Shown here one piece after another: positions 1 to 8,493 of a stretch of DNA of 64,000 nucleotides. Both the position numbers and the translations under genes were made by a program. The stretch lies in NCBI RefSeq assembly GCF_002979555.1, contig NZ_PCOZ01000011.1:1-64000 (forward strand). Direction: 5' to 3'. The stretch comes from Pseudomonas sp. MYb60. Lineage in GTDB: Bacteria; Pseudomonadota; Gammaproteobacteria; Pseudomonadales; Pseudomonadaceae. Under the pieces are notes generated by a model. The model saw nothing but the letters and a program-made list of their open reading frames with translations. It made no database searches and was not told the origin of the DNA. The first letter of the stretch is position 1; each line of letters begins with the position of its first letter.

Positions 1-1155
1 CGCTCGGGGTGGGCGCGGCCGGTGTCGACCGACAAACGTGCGCAGCCATTCCCTGTAGCGCCAGGCCAGCAGCGTCAGACCGGCGATCAGCAGGCTCCAG
101 AGCAGGATCTCCAGCGCCAGGGCAATCTGTTTGAAAGCATCGCTGTTGAGGTTGGTCAGCAGTGCTTTAAGCCAAGCCGGAAGTTTGCCATCACTGTGCG
201 GCTTGTTTTCAGTGGCCAGTTTGTCCTCACCAAAACGGTAGCGGGTGACCGTTTCCGGGTTCTTGAAGGGTGGCGCTTGCAGCAGTGTCTTTATCGATTG
301 ACTGGCGCTCTGGGTGCTCAGGGGCTTGGCGTCGTCAGCCATCGCAGGCTGGGTGAAAGGCACCAGCATCAATCCGATCACCATCAACAGCGTGGGTGCT
401 ACACCACTCAGGCGTTGGCGCAGGCGTCGGAAGACCAGTTCCAGATCCCAGGCTTCCAATACGGTACGGCGATTGAGGTACAGGCTGAAACCGCATGCGA
501 CGTAGATCGGTTCCCAGAACACCAGGATCAGCGCATAGAACGCATTGCCCAGGTGCTCAAGCCAGCGTGCATCCGCGCTGGCTACCTGTGCCAGGCGTTG
601 CCAGTCCCAGCCTTGTTCAACGGCTTGGGGAATGAACAGGTAAAACAGTGCCATGCAGCCAAACCATAGCCCGATCTCCAGCACGACGCCGATGGTGGTC
701 AGCCAGCGTGCGGCCCCGGCGTTGCGTTGCTGCAGTACGCCCAGGCGTTTTTGACGGGCCTCGCCAGCCAGGCCTTCGAGTTGGCTGACCGGCATGACGA
801 AACTTCGGCTCAGGCTCAGCCGGCGCCAGGTCAGGCTCGCCAACAGTTGGCCGCTCAGCAGGCGTGGCCATTGGCGCACCGCGTGCTTGAGGCTGGGTGT
901 TTCGCCGAACAGCGCTTTGGACAGTATGTGCAATGGCAGGCGGTCAAAAGCGGGCTTGAGCCACCAGAACAGAAAAAGGGCGATGGAGGGTGATTCCCAT
1001 AGCAGCGCAGTGAGTACGGCAAATACCGGCAAGGTGATAATTGCCCAGCTACTCATCAACAGCAGGCGGTGTTGCCGAGCCATCAGCACGCCAAGATCCA
1101 TGGCCTCCCAGGCGGTGCGTGGGCGGATCACGACGCTTGCATCACTCAGGCGCAT
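1..1155 (-). CDS. DUF4129-type integral membrane protein, 3' end beyond window
   Basis: An open frame runs from an ATG at 1155 to the left edge (385 codons seen, no stop), so the gene is partial. It shows hydrophobic stretches near residues 29-51 and 54-67, two more in the middle (around 170-230), one near 270-290 and one just before the edge. This is the pattern of the DUF4129-type membrane proteins that sit next to SpoIIM and RDD genes in pseudomonads. Its start overlaps the SpoIIM stop by 14 bases, so the two are translationally coupled. The family name is inferred mainly from context because the C-terminal domain is outside the window. Function unknown. Confidence 0.75.
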   Translation of the reverse strand, partial: MRLSDASVVIRPRTAWEAMDLGVLMARQHRLLLMSSWAIITLPVFAVLTALLWESPSIALFLFWWLKPAFDRLPLHILSKALFGETPSLKHAVRQWPRLLSGQLLASLTWRRLSLSRSFVMPVSQLEGLAGEARQKRLGVLQQRNAGAARWLTTIGVVLEIGLWFGCMALFYLFIPQAVEQGWDWQRLAQVASADARWLEHLGNAFYALILVFWEPIYVACGFSLYLNRRTVLEAWDLELVFRRLRQRLSGVAPTLLMVIGLMLVPFTQPAMADDAKPLSTQSASQSIKTLLQAPPFKNPETVTRYRFGEDKLATENKPHSDGKLPAWLKALLTNLNSDAFKQIALALEILLWSLLIAGLTLLAWRYREWLRTFVGRHRPRPPRA

Positions 1156-2122
1156 GGCGAGACCTTCCTGCCAGGCTGAGGTAGGCGATTACCAGCAACC
1201 AGAGCGCGGCGCCCACCAGGTATTTGATCCTGGGGGTTATGCCTGTGGTCGATGACCAGTAGGCCTCTATGAACGCGGCAATCAACAGGAACAGCATCAC
1301 CCCGCACAGCAGTTGCACGCTGCTGTGCGCCGCCAGCCGCAAAGCCTCGCCGCGCGTGAGCCGCCCGGGCGCGATCAGCGCCCAGCCCAGTTGCAAGCCT
1401 GCAGCACCGGCGAGGGCGATAGCCGTCAGTTCGAAGGCACCGTGGCCGATGACGAAGGACCAGAAGGTCTGCCCATAACCTATTTCGGTCAAATGCCCGG
1501 AGACGGCGCCGATTACCAGACCGTTGAAAATCAGGAAGAACACGCTGCCCAGGCCGAACAGCAAGCCGGCAGCGAACGTCTGGAAGGCAATACCGGTGTT
1601 GTGCATCACGTAGTAGCCAAACATCATCCAGTCTTCACTCGAGGCACGTTCGGCGGCACGGCCAAGGCGGCTGGCGGCCGGGTCGTACATGGCCTGCATT
1701 TCGGCAACCTGTTGAGGGCTGACGATGCTGTAGATCAGGTCTGGAAACAGGTAGACCAGCAATGCAATGCCCAGCAGGCTACCAAAGAACAGCAGGCTGG
1801 CCATCAGCACGAAACGCCACTGCTGGCGCACCACGCGAGGGAAATCGGCCAGCACGAAACCCAGCACCGTCGCTCCCAACTGGCGGCGATGACGGTAAAG
1901 CTGTTGATGGCCGCGCAGGGCCAGTTGTTGCAAGGGGTCAACCAGGTAGCTGCTGTAGCCGCGCTCCTGGGCCAAGGCCAGATGCTGGCACAGGCATCGA
2001 TATTGATGGGGAAAGTCGACCACGTCCCCAGGCTTGGCCTTGCCTTGCTCCAACTGCTTCAGTTGTTCAGCGAAGGCGCGCCATTGTGCCTGGTAACGGC
2101 TTTCGAACAGGCTCTGCTTCAT
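1142..2122 (-). CDS. SpoIIM-family (stage II sporulation protein M-like) membrane protein
   Basis: 326 aa. A soluble N-terminal part of about 90 residues is followed by several hydrophobic helices (about residues 105-127, 170-210, 215-255 and 270-320), the usual layout of the SpoIIM/DUF95 family found in non-sporulating bacteria. The start codon overlaps the stop of the RDD gene by four bases (ATGA), and the 3' end overlaps the DUF4129 gene, so the three form one tight operon read leftwards. Such clusters usually continue with MoxR-ATPase and DUF58 genes, which would lie left of this window. The molecular role is not established; an envelope-related function is inference. Confidence 0.85.
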   Translation of the reverse strand: MKQSLFESRYQAQWRAFAEQLKQLEQGKAKPGDVVDFPHQYRCLCQHLALAQERGYSSYLVDPLQQLALRGHQQLYRHRRQLGATVLGFVLADFPRVVRQQWRFVLMASLLFFGSLLGIALLVYLFPDLIYSIVSPQQVAEMQAMYDPAASRLGRAAERASSEDWMMFGYYVMHNTGIAFQTFAAGLLFGLGSVFFLIFNGLVIGAVSGHLTEIGYGQTFWSFVIGHGAFELTAIALAGAAGLQLGWALIAPGRLTRGEALRLAAHSSVQLLCGVMLFLLIAAFIEAYWSSTTGITPRIKYLVGAALWLLVIAYLSLAGRSRHAPE

Positions 2123-2811
2123 GTCGGCCCCAACAGGCCGCGGGCCACGCCATTGAGTTGTTCGACCGCACGGGTCGGGGATACCTGCAGGGGCGTGGCG
2201 AGGATCGACGCCAGTTCATGCACCCGTTCGGTGGAAAGCTCGCCCTGGCGCTCGGCAAAACCGAGGATGGCGCGCTGCTCGCTGAGCTCCAGCGCAAACG
2301 GCAAGCGCAGGGCCGTTGCCTGAGGCACAGTTGGAGGTGGTTGATGACGTTCGCGATAGATGACCAGGGTACCGCCGGCCAGATCGCCCAGGCGCTTGAA
2401 GTGAGGATGCTGCAGGCAACTGATGACGCCAAGGGCGTAGCCGAACGGCAGCATGTCGACAAAGCGCAGCAGGTTGCGGATGAGTGACGCGGACCAGCCG
2501 ACGGGCGTGCCGTCGTCCTGCACCACTCGCAATCCCATGACCTGCTTGCCGGGCGAGCAGCCCTGGTTGAGCACCTCGAACAGCACCATGTACCACCAAC
2601 TGATCAGGAACAGCAGCAACGAACCCAGGCCGATACCAATATTGCCCAGCAAGGCCAATGGCACCAGGAGAACGCCCATCACCACCCCGCGTACCCCCAG
2701 GTCAAAGGCAAAGGCCAGTGCCCGTGGTACCAGGCCGGCTGGGCGCAGGGGCAGATCAATGCCCTCCGGGGTTTCGATCTGGTAGAGGGTGTCCAATGGG
2801 GTCGATGGCAT
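2119..2811 (-). CDS. RDD family integral membrane protein
   Basis: 230 aa from the ATG at 2811, which is preceded by AGGA at a proper distance; a longer frame to 2880 has no good ribosome site. The N-terminal half is an RDD domain: an Arg-Ala-Phe-Ala-Phe-Asp motif near residues 29-34, two to three membrane helices, then the typical Gly-Met-Arg-Val-Val segment near residue 100. The last 80 residues are soluble and read like a small helical domain. First gene of the RDD-SpoIIM-DUF4129 operon. RDD proteins are linked to transport of ions or small molecules in some species, but nothing here fixes a substrate. Confidence 0.85.
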   Translation of the reverse strand: MPSTPLDTLYQIETPEGIDLPLRPAGLVPRALAFAFDLGVRGVVMGVLLVPLALLGNIGIGLGSLLLFLISWWYMVLFEVLNQGCSPGKQVMGLRVVQDDGTPVGWSASLIRNLLRFVDMLPFGYALGVISCLQHPHFKRLGDLAGGTLVIYRERHQPPPTVPQATALRLPFALELSEQRAILGFAERQGELSTERVHELASILATPLQVSPTRAVEQLNGVARGLLGPT

Positions 2812-2976
2812 TGCGATCCTTGGCAGTGCGGAACAGGTGGAGACACGGATGCTAGCAGTGTCACGGGTGGAAGCAACCACTCAAGGTTTTACTGGATGTT
2901 TGTACAGGTAATCAGCGCTGGCCCCGGACGCTATTGAGCGCCTAGACTTTGCCAATCTTCAGCACAGGAATAGCCC

Positions 2977-4404
2977 GTGACCTCCATTTTCTGGTACGAC
3001 TATGAAACCACCGGCATCAATCCGCGCAGCGATCGCCCGCTCCAGGTCGCCGGTATTCGTACGGACCTCGAACTCAACGAGATAGCTGCACCGGTCAATC
3101 TCTATTGCCAGCCCAGCGACGATATCCTGCCCCATCCGGCGGCGTGCGCAATCACTGGCATAACCCCCGCGATACTGGCGGAAAAAGGCCTGTACGAGGC
3201 CGATTTCATGACCCGGGTCCACGCCGAACTGGCGGCGCCAGGCACCTGTGGCGCCGGTTACAACACCCTGCGGTTTGACGATGAAATGACGCGCTACAGC
3301 CTGTACCGCAATTTTTTCGACCCTTACGCGCGGGAGTGGCAGGGCGGTAACAGTCGTTGGGACTTGATCGATGTGGTCCGCACCGCCTATGCGCTGCGCC
3401 CGGAAGGGATCGAATGGCCGCAACAGGACGGGCGGGTGACGCTCAAGCTGGAGCGCTTGACCCAAGCCAACGGTATTGACCATGGCCAGGCCCACGATGC
3501 GTTGTCCGATGTGCGCGCCACCATTGCCCTGGCTCGATTGGTCCGCGAGAAGCAGCCCAAGTTGTACGATTGGCTGTTTCAACTGCGCAGCAAACAGCGC
3601 GTGATGGACCAGGTCCGTTTGCTGCAACCGATGGTGCATATTTCCGGGCGCTTTTCCGCCGAGCGCCATTACCTGGGGATGGTGCTACCTCTTGCCTGGC
3701 ATCCGCGCAATCGCAACGCGCTGATCGTCTGCGATCTGGGGCTGGACCCCCAGGGCTTGCTGGAGGTCGATGCCGAAACCTTGCGGCAGCGGCTGTACAC
3801 ACGCCGTGACCAACTGGCTGAAGGCGAACTGCCGGTACCTCTCAAGTTGGTGCACATCAATCGTTGCCCGGTGGTCGCGCCACTGGGTGTCCTGCGCCCC
3901 GAGGATCGTGAGCGGCTGCACTTGGACGTCAGTGTTTTTCAGGCGCGGGCACTGCGGCTAACTGACGCACAAGAACTTTGGCGGGACAAGTTGTCGGCTA
4001 TTTATGCCGAAGAGGAATTCGCCCCGAACGATGACCCGGAACAGCAGCTTTACGATGGGTTTATTGGCGACCGCGACCGACGTTTATGCGAACAAGTGCG
4101 AACGGCGGAACCCGCACAATTGGCCCTTCAGCAGTGGCCTTTTGATGATCACCGATTGCCTGAATTATTGTTTCGCTACCGTGCCCGGAACTTTCCGGAT
4201 ACGTTGAGCGTTGAGGAGCAACAACGGTGGGAACTTTTCTGTCAGCAACGTTTGTCGGATCCTCAGTGGGGCGCACCGAATACCCTTGAGGCATTTAAAC
4301 AGGCCCGCAATGAGTTGGCTGTTACTGCAACACCTTTTCAACGCCAGGTGCTGGATCAGTGGCAGGAATATGCTGATTCATTAGCGGCTCGCCTGCAGTT
4401 GTAA
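2977..4404 (+). CDS. sbcB: Exodeoxyribonuclease I (3'-5' ssDNA exonuclease)
   Basis: 475 aa, the usual length of SbcB. It is a DnaQ/DEDDh-superfamily exonuclease: the first motif Asp8-x-Glu10 lies in the Trp-Tyr-Asp-Tyr-Glu-Thr-Thr-Gly segment, and the third motif His-x4-Asp is in the HDALSDVRAT stretch near residues 172-182. The C-terminal half is the SH3-like and helical extension that clamps single-stranded DNA. The enzyme degrades ssDNA 3' to 5' in recombination and mismatch repair and is stimulated by SSB. It is divergent from the RDD operon; the 165-bp gap holds both promoters. A clear Rho-independent terminator follows at 4433-4459. Confidence 0.95.
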   Translation: MTSIFWYDYETTGINPRSDRPLQVAGIRTDLELNEIAAPVNLYCQPSDDILPHPAACAITGITPAILAEKGLYEADFMTRVHAELAAPGTCGAGYNTLRFDDEMTRYSLYRNFFDPYAREWQGGNSRWDLIDVVRTAYALRPEGIEWPQQDGRVTLKLERLTQANGIDHGQAHDALSDVRATIALARLVREKQPKLYDWLFQLRSKQRVMDQVRLLQPMVHISGRFSAERHYLGMVLPLAWHPRNRNALIVCDLGLDPQGLLEVDAETLRQRLYTRRDQLAEGELPVPLKLVHINRCPVVAPLGVLRPEDRERLHLDVSVFQARALRLTDAQELWRDKLSAIYAEEEFAPNDDPEQQLYDGFIGDRDRRLCEQVRTAEPAQLALQQWPFDDHRLPELLFRYRARNFPDTLSVEEQQRWELFCQQRLSDPQWGAPNTLEAFKQARNELAVTATPFQRQVLDQWQEYADSLAARLQL

Positions 4405-4432
4405 TCCGGGGTGGGTAAAACATCTGGGCAAT

Positions 4433-4459
4433 AAAAAACGCCAGCAAGCTGGCGTTTTT
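4433..4459. terminator. Intrinsic terminator shared by sbcB and mvaT
   Basis: Inverted repeat AACGCCAGC-AA-GCTGGCGTT flanked by an A-run on the left and a T-run on the right, so it can stop transcription from both sides. It lies between the convergent genes sbcB (plus) and mvaT (minus). Confidence 0.85.
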
Positions 4460-4492
4460 GATCTTCCGCGAATCACGCGGGATTGGCGACGC

Positions 4493-4867
4493 TTAGCCCA
4501 GCAGGGTAGCCCAGCCTTCAACCACATCGCCGCCCCACTTGGCTTTCCACTCTTTCAGGGTCTTGTGATTGCCACCTTTGGTTTCAATCACTTCACCGTT
4601 GTGCGGGTTCTTGTATTGCTTGACCTTGCGAGCGCGCTTGGTGCCGGTAGTTTTCACGGCGCCGCGTGGTGCTTTAACTTTCGACTCTGGGTCCAGCAGC
4701 GCGATGATGTCACGCAGGGACTTGGAATATTCACCCATCAGGGTGCGCAATTTGCCTTCAAATTCCAGCTCGGTTTGCAGCTTGTCGTCTTGGGACAGGT
4801 TCTTCAAACGGGCTTGCAGCTCTTTGATAGCTTCTTCGGTGGCACGGTATTCGTTGATCAGAGACAT
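4493..4867 (-). CDS. mvaT: MvaT-type H-NS-family xenogeneic silencer
   Basis: 124 aa from the ATG at 4867, preceded by AAGGTAG; an in-frame extension to 4915 lacks support. The N-terminal 60 residues are an amphipathic coiled coil (Asn-Glu-Tyr-Arg-Ala-Thr-Glu-Glu) for dimerisation and oligomerisation. The C-terminal part carries the AT-rich minor-groove binding motif (KGGNHKTLKEWKAKWG, about residues 93-108). MvaT/MvaU are the pseudomonad functional equivalents of H-NS and silence AT-rich, horizontally acquired DNA. The neighbours sbcB and purU match the mvaT locus of P. aeruginosa. Start assigned by alignment to known MvaT N-termini from memory. Confidence 0.95.
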   Translation of the reverse strand: MSLINEYRATEEAIKELQARLKNLSQDDKLQTELEFEGKLRTLMGEYSKSLRDIIALLDPESKVKAPRGAVKTTGTKRARKVKQYKNPHNGEVIETKGGNHKTLKEWKAKWGGDVVEGWATLLG

Positions 4868-5217
4868 GTGGACTACCTTATGTAGAGCGCTGATTGTCAG
4901 GGGTAAGTAGCCCAATAATAGTCAGGCAGTTTCCTCAAGTAAACATTTAAAGGTCGTATTCGAGAGAATTACTTCAGATGTTTGAAGGCCGACTGCGCCT
5001 AGGAGTTAATTATTAGGTCATTGGCGTGGAAACAGCCCGCTTGAAACTCCGCTAAACGCCCGGAAGCGCCAGCGAATTCATATAGGTTGGGTAAAACCCC
5101 AAGCGATTAAGGGGTATGGCGCGCACCGGCGATCAGAATAAGCGTTAACGAATACTGCAGTTTTTCTGCGTAATCGCTAGAATGGCGGCCTTTGCGAAGT
5201 TCTGGAGTTTCCCCCTA
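4868..5217. promoter_or_regulatory. Divergent mvaT/purU intergenic region (350 bp)
   Basis: No coding frame is supported here. The half next to mvaT is AT-rich, as expected for an autoregulated mvaT promoter. Nearer purU is a short inverted repeat, ACCCC (5096-5100) and GGGGT (5111-5115). I cannot place a confident -35/-10 pair for purU. Confidence 0.4.
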
Positions 5218-6066
5218 ATGCGCACTTTTCGGCTGGTGATTGCTTGCCCGGACCGGGTTGGCATCGTTGCCAAAGTCAGTAACTTTCTGGCCTCCCATAA
5301 CGGCTGGATCACCGAGGCGAGCCATCACTCGGACAACCTCAGCGGTTGGTTCTTCATGCGTCACGAAATCCGTGCCGATTCGCTGCCCTTTGGTCTGGAT
5401 GCCTTCCGCGAGGCGTTTGCGCCGATCGCCGAAGAGTTTTCGATGAGCTGGCACATCACCGACACCGAGCAGAAAAAACGCGTGGTGCTGATGGCCAGTC
5501 GCGAATCCCACTGCCTGGCCGACTTGCTGCATCGCTGGCACAGCGACGAGCTGGATTGTGAAATTGCCTGCGTGATCTCCAACCATGATGACCTGCGCAG
5601 CATGGTTGAATGGCACGGCATCCCGTACTACCACGTACCGGTCAACCCGCAGGACAAGGAACCGGCCTTTGCCGAAGTGTCCCGCCTGGTGAAGCAGCAC
5701 GAGGCCGACGTCGTGGTGCTGGCGCGCTACATGCAGATCCTGCCGCCGGAACTGTGCCGCGAGTACGCAGGTAAAGTGATCAATATCCACCACAGCTTCC
5801 TGCCGTCGTTTGTCGGTGCCAAGCCCTACCACCAGGCCTCCCTGCGTGGCGTGAAACTGATCGGTGCAACCTGCCACTACGTCACCGAAGAGCTGGACGC
5901 CGGCCCGATCATCGAGCAGGACGTCGTGCGTGTCAGCCACAGCGACAGCATTGAAGACATGGTGCGTTTCGGCCGTGATGTCGAGAAGATGGTCCTGGCC
6001 CGTGGCCTGCGCTACCACTTGGAAGACCGCGTGCTGGTGCATGGCAACAAGACTGTGGTGTTTTGA
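5218..6066 (+). CDS. purU: Formyltetrahydrofolate deformylase
   Basis: 282 aa from the ATG at 5218 (MRTFRLVIACPDRVG). The protein has an N-terminal ACT regulatory domain (residues 3-85) and a C-terminal formyltransferase-fold hydrolase domain with the INIHHSFLPSF active-site segment (around residues 186-196) and the catalytic Asp in ELDAGPIIEQ near 225. It hydrolyses 10-formyl-THF to THF and formate, balancing one-carbon pools and supplying formate to purine synthesis. Related to purN but distinguished by the ACT domain. A strong intrinsic terminator follows 27 bp after the stop. Confidence 0.95.
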   Translation: MRTFRLVIACPDRVGIVAKVSNFLASHNGWITEASHHSDNLSGWFFMRHEIRADSLPFGLDAFREAFAPIAEEFSMSWHITDTEQKKRVVLMASRESHCLADLLHRWHSDELDCEIACVISNHDDLRSMVEWHGIPYYHVPVNPQDKEPAFAEVSRLVKQHEADVVVLARYMQILPPELCREYAGKVINIHHSFLPSFVGAKPYHQASLRGVKLIGATCHYVTEELDAGPIIEQDVVRVSHSDSIEDMVRFGRDVEKMVLARGLRYHLEDRVLVHGNKTVVF

Positions 6067-6092
6067 TACCACGCTTTCTGATTGAAGAATGA

Positions 6093-6130
6093 AGGGCCTG
6101 GGCGTTAAATCGTCCCAGGCCCTTTTTCTT
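6093..6130 (+). terminator. Intrinsic terminator after purU
   Basis: A perfect 10-bp stem (AGGGCCTGGG / CCCAGGCCCT) with an 11-nt loop followed by TTTTTCTT. Confidence 0.9.
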
Positions 6131-6153
6131 TGCCTGCCGTTGAGGATTGATCG

Positions 6154-6324
6154 ATGAGTGATCCGTTGGACAAAGCCACGTCAAAAGCCCCGGCGACCCT
6201 GGGGGAGGGGTGCTTGAGCCGCTATGACCCGGATGACCTCGACAGTGACGACGGCACCGAGTTTCCAGGTGCCGCCGAGTTGTGGGAGCGCGAGCAGGGC
6301 AAGTCCGAGCCTGCGCAGGAATAA
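6154..6324 (+). CDS. Small acidic conserved hypothetical protein (56 aa)
   Basis: ATG at 6154 with a GAGGATTGATCG leader (GAGGA about 8 bases upstream) and stop TAA at 6322-6324. The peptide is hydrophilic and acidic: the middle reads SRYDPDDLDSDDGTEFPG and the end is Glu/Gln-rich, with no signal peptide or membrane segment. It starts 23 bp after the purU terminator, so it probably has its own weak promoter. I do not recognise a family; codon use and a plausible ribosome site support a real gene. No function assigned. Confidence 0.55.
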   Translation: MSDPLDKATSKAPATLGEGCLSRYDPDDLDSDDGTEFPGAAELWEREQGKSEPAQE

Positions 6325-6339
6325 TGGCGTCGCAACGCG

Positions 6340-6807
6340 TCAGATGCGGAAACTGCCCACCAACTGTTTCAGGCGTCCGGCCTGTTGCTCAAGGTCAGCG
6401 CAGGCGCGCAACGTGGATTGAAGGTTTTCCACGCCTTCCTGGTTAAGGGTGTTGATCTCGGTGATGTCCATGTTGATCGACTCCACCACCGAGGTCTGCT
6501 CTTCGGTGGCGGTCGCCACCGACTGGTTCATCCCATCGACCACGCCGATGCTTTGGCCGCCCTTGGCGCTGGGGGGGGGCGATGGAGATGATCAGTTTGC
6601 CGGGGGCGGCGTCGATGTACGGCTCGGTCAGGGTTGAATGTTGCTGGCGGTAACATCGCTCATTTAGTGCAGGTAGCTATTGAGGTCGTCGCGAATTGCG
6701 TTGCGTTGCAGGTAGTCGTTGTAGAGGGTAAACAGCGCTAAAGCGGCAATAACGATAAGGGAGGCTGCAAGCAGGATTTTGTGGCTGAAGCGCAGATTTT
6801 TATTCAT
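6340..6807 (-). pseudogene. Decayed methyl-accepting chemotaxis protein gene (dCache-type, PctA/B/C-like)
   Basis: Read leftwards, 6807-6667 encodes an intact MCP start (46 aa: MNKNLRFSHKILLAA, a membrane helix, then a Leu-x-Arg-Asn-Ala-Ile linker) ending in TAA. In another frame 6634-6575 gives LTEPYIDAAPGKLIISIA, a dCache sensor motif. A third frame gives KGGQSIGVV, also dCache. From 6543 an open frame encodes only the last 67 residues of an MCP signalling domain (SVATATEEQTSVVESIN to LVGSFRI). Most of the sensor and methylation/signalling domains is missing, and frames shift near a run of nine G's at 6571-6579. In P. aeruginosa the pctA/B/C amino-acid chemoreceptors lie close to purU, so this is probably a remnant of one of them. 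Confidence 0.85.
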
Positions 6808-7010
6808 GGCTTGTAGTGTCCGCTAAGGTCTTAATGTCCGAGGCGCGTGCTTGTGAAAGGCGCAAATGGCAGCTTTGAAAAAGGTGTGATACTTCTTGTG
6901 ACAGCTGCGCGGCTCCCTGCAGGAACTGTCTGACGTATTTTTTGACTTTGTGGGTCTCACATCTGCCTGTATCGACCTGGCGACATTAAAGATTAACCAT
7001 GGGTGACGAA

Positions 7011-8489
7011 ATGCCTGATTCCCAGCAACTTACTATCGGCGCCGACCTCAACGGCCAGCCAATCGCTCAGTCCATGCGCCTGGCCAACCGCCATGGCTTG
7101 ATCGCCGGGGCCACGGGCACGGGCAAGACCGTCACATTGCAGCGCTTGGCAGAGGCGTTCAGTGATGCGGGCGTGGCTGTGTTTGCCGCTGATATCAAGG
7201 GCGATCTCTGTGGCCTGGGTGCCGCCGCCAACCCGCAGGGCAAGGTGGCCGAACGTATCGCGGGCATGCCCTTCCTTAATTACACGGCCAAGGCGTATCC
7301 GGTCACGCTGTGGGATATCCATGGCCAGTCGGGTCATCCCTTGCGCACCACCATCAGTGAAATGGGGCCCTTGCTGCTGGGCAGCCTGCTGGAACTGACC
7401 GACAGCCAGCAGTCGGCCCTGTATTCGGCATTCAAGGTGGCTGACCGCGAGGGCTTGCTGCTGCTGGACCTCAAGGACCTCAAGGCGCTGCTGAACCACC
7501 TGCGCTATCACCCGGAACTGCTCGGCGACGATGCCGCCCTGATGACTACCGGTTCGAGCCAGGCCCTGTTGCGTCGCCTGGCGGTGCTGGAGCAGCAGGG
7601 CGCCGAGGCCTTGTTTGGCGAGCCGGCCCTGCAGCTTGAAGATATCCTCCAGCCGGCAAGCGATGGACGTGGGCGTATCCACCTGCTGGATGCGAGTCGC
7701 CTGGTGCACGAGGCCCCCAAGGTGTATGCAACCTTCCTGTTGTGGCTCCTGGCTGAATTGTTTGAACAGTTGCCTGAGCGCGGGGATGCGGAAAAACCCC
7801 TGCTGGCACTGTTTTTCGACGAGGCGCACTTGCTGTTCGCCGACACCCCGAAGGCCTTGCAGGAGCGCCTGGAGCAAGTGGTGCGGTTGATTCGCTCCAA
7901 AGGCGTGGGGGTGTATTTCGTGACCCAGTCGCCGGGCGATTTGCCGGACAGCGTGTTGGCTCAGCTTGGGCTGCGTATCCAGCACGGGCTGCGCGCGTTC
8001 ACGACCAAGGAACAGAAGTCGTTGAGGGCGGTGGCGGACGGCTTCCGGCCCAACCCTGCCTTTGAGGCCCTGGCGGTGCTGACCGAACTGGGCACGGGTG
8101 AGGCGCTGGTGGGCACCTTGCAGGAAAAAGGCACCCCGGAGGTCGTCCAGCGGGTGCTGGTCGCGCCACCGCAATCGCGGATCGGGCCGCTCAGCGAGGC
8201 CGAACGCGCCGCGTTGGTCGCCGGTTCACCGTTGCAAGGGCGCTATGACAAGCCGATTGACCGCGAATCAGCCTACGAAGTGCTGATGGCCAGGAAGGCG
8301 CTGGGGCCTGCCGAAGAGGCCAAGCCTGCCGCCGAGGAGCCCAGTTTCACTGACAAGGCCGGGGCGTTTCTTGGCACAACGGCAGGCAAGGCGCTCAAAT
8401 CGGCGATGCAGCAGGCGGCCAATCAGATGGGCCGCCAGCTGGTGCGCGGTCTGTTGGGGTCGTTGCTGGGCGGCAGCAAGCGCAAGTAG
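7011..8489 (+). CDS. HerA-like DUF853 family P-loop ATPase (YjgR type)
   Basis: 492 aa from the ATG at 7011, which has GGTGA four bases upstream; an ATG at 6999 is in frame but less well placed. Walker A is GATGTGKT (about residues 31-38) and Walker B is LLALFFDEAH (about 260-269), followed by an Arg-containing VYFVTQSPGDLP segment typical of the HerA/FtsK superfamily. Pfam calls this DUF853. The C-terminal 80 residues are Ala/Gly-rich and end in a basic tail. A DNA-translocating or helicase role is inferred from the superfamily; the cellular role of the YjgR group is not established. Confidence 0.9.
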   Translation: MPDSQQLTIGADLNGQPIAQSMRLANRHGLIAGATGTGKTVTLQRLAEAFSDAGVAVFAADIKGDLCGLGAAANPQGKVAERIAGMPFLNYTAKAYPVTLWDIHGQSGHPLRTTISEMGPLLLGSLLELTDSQQSALYSAFKVADREGLLLLDLKDLKALLNHLRYHPELLGDDAALMTTGSSQALLRRLAVLEQQGAEALFGEPALQLEDILQPASDGRGRIHLLDASRLVHEAPKVYATFLLWLLAELFEQLPERGDAEKPLLALFFDEAHLLFADTPKALQERLEQVVRLIRSKGVGVYFVTQSPGDLPDSVLAQLGLRIQHGLRAFTTKEQKSLRAVADGFRPNPAFEALAVLTELGTGEALVGTLQEKGTPEVVQRVLVAPPQSRIGPLSEAERAALVAGSPLQGRYDKPIDRESAYEVLMARKALGPAEEAKPAAEEPSFTDKAGAFLGTTAGKALKSAMQQAANQMGRQLVRGLLGSLLGGSKRK

Positions 8490-8493
8490 CGCG

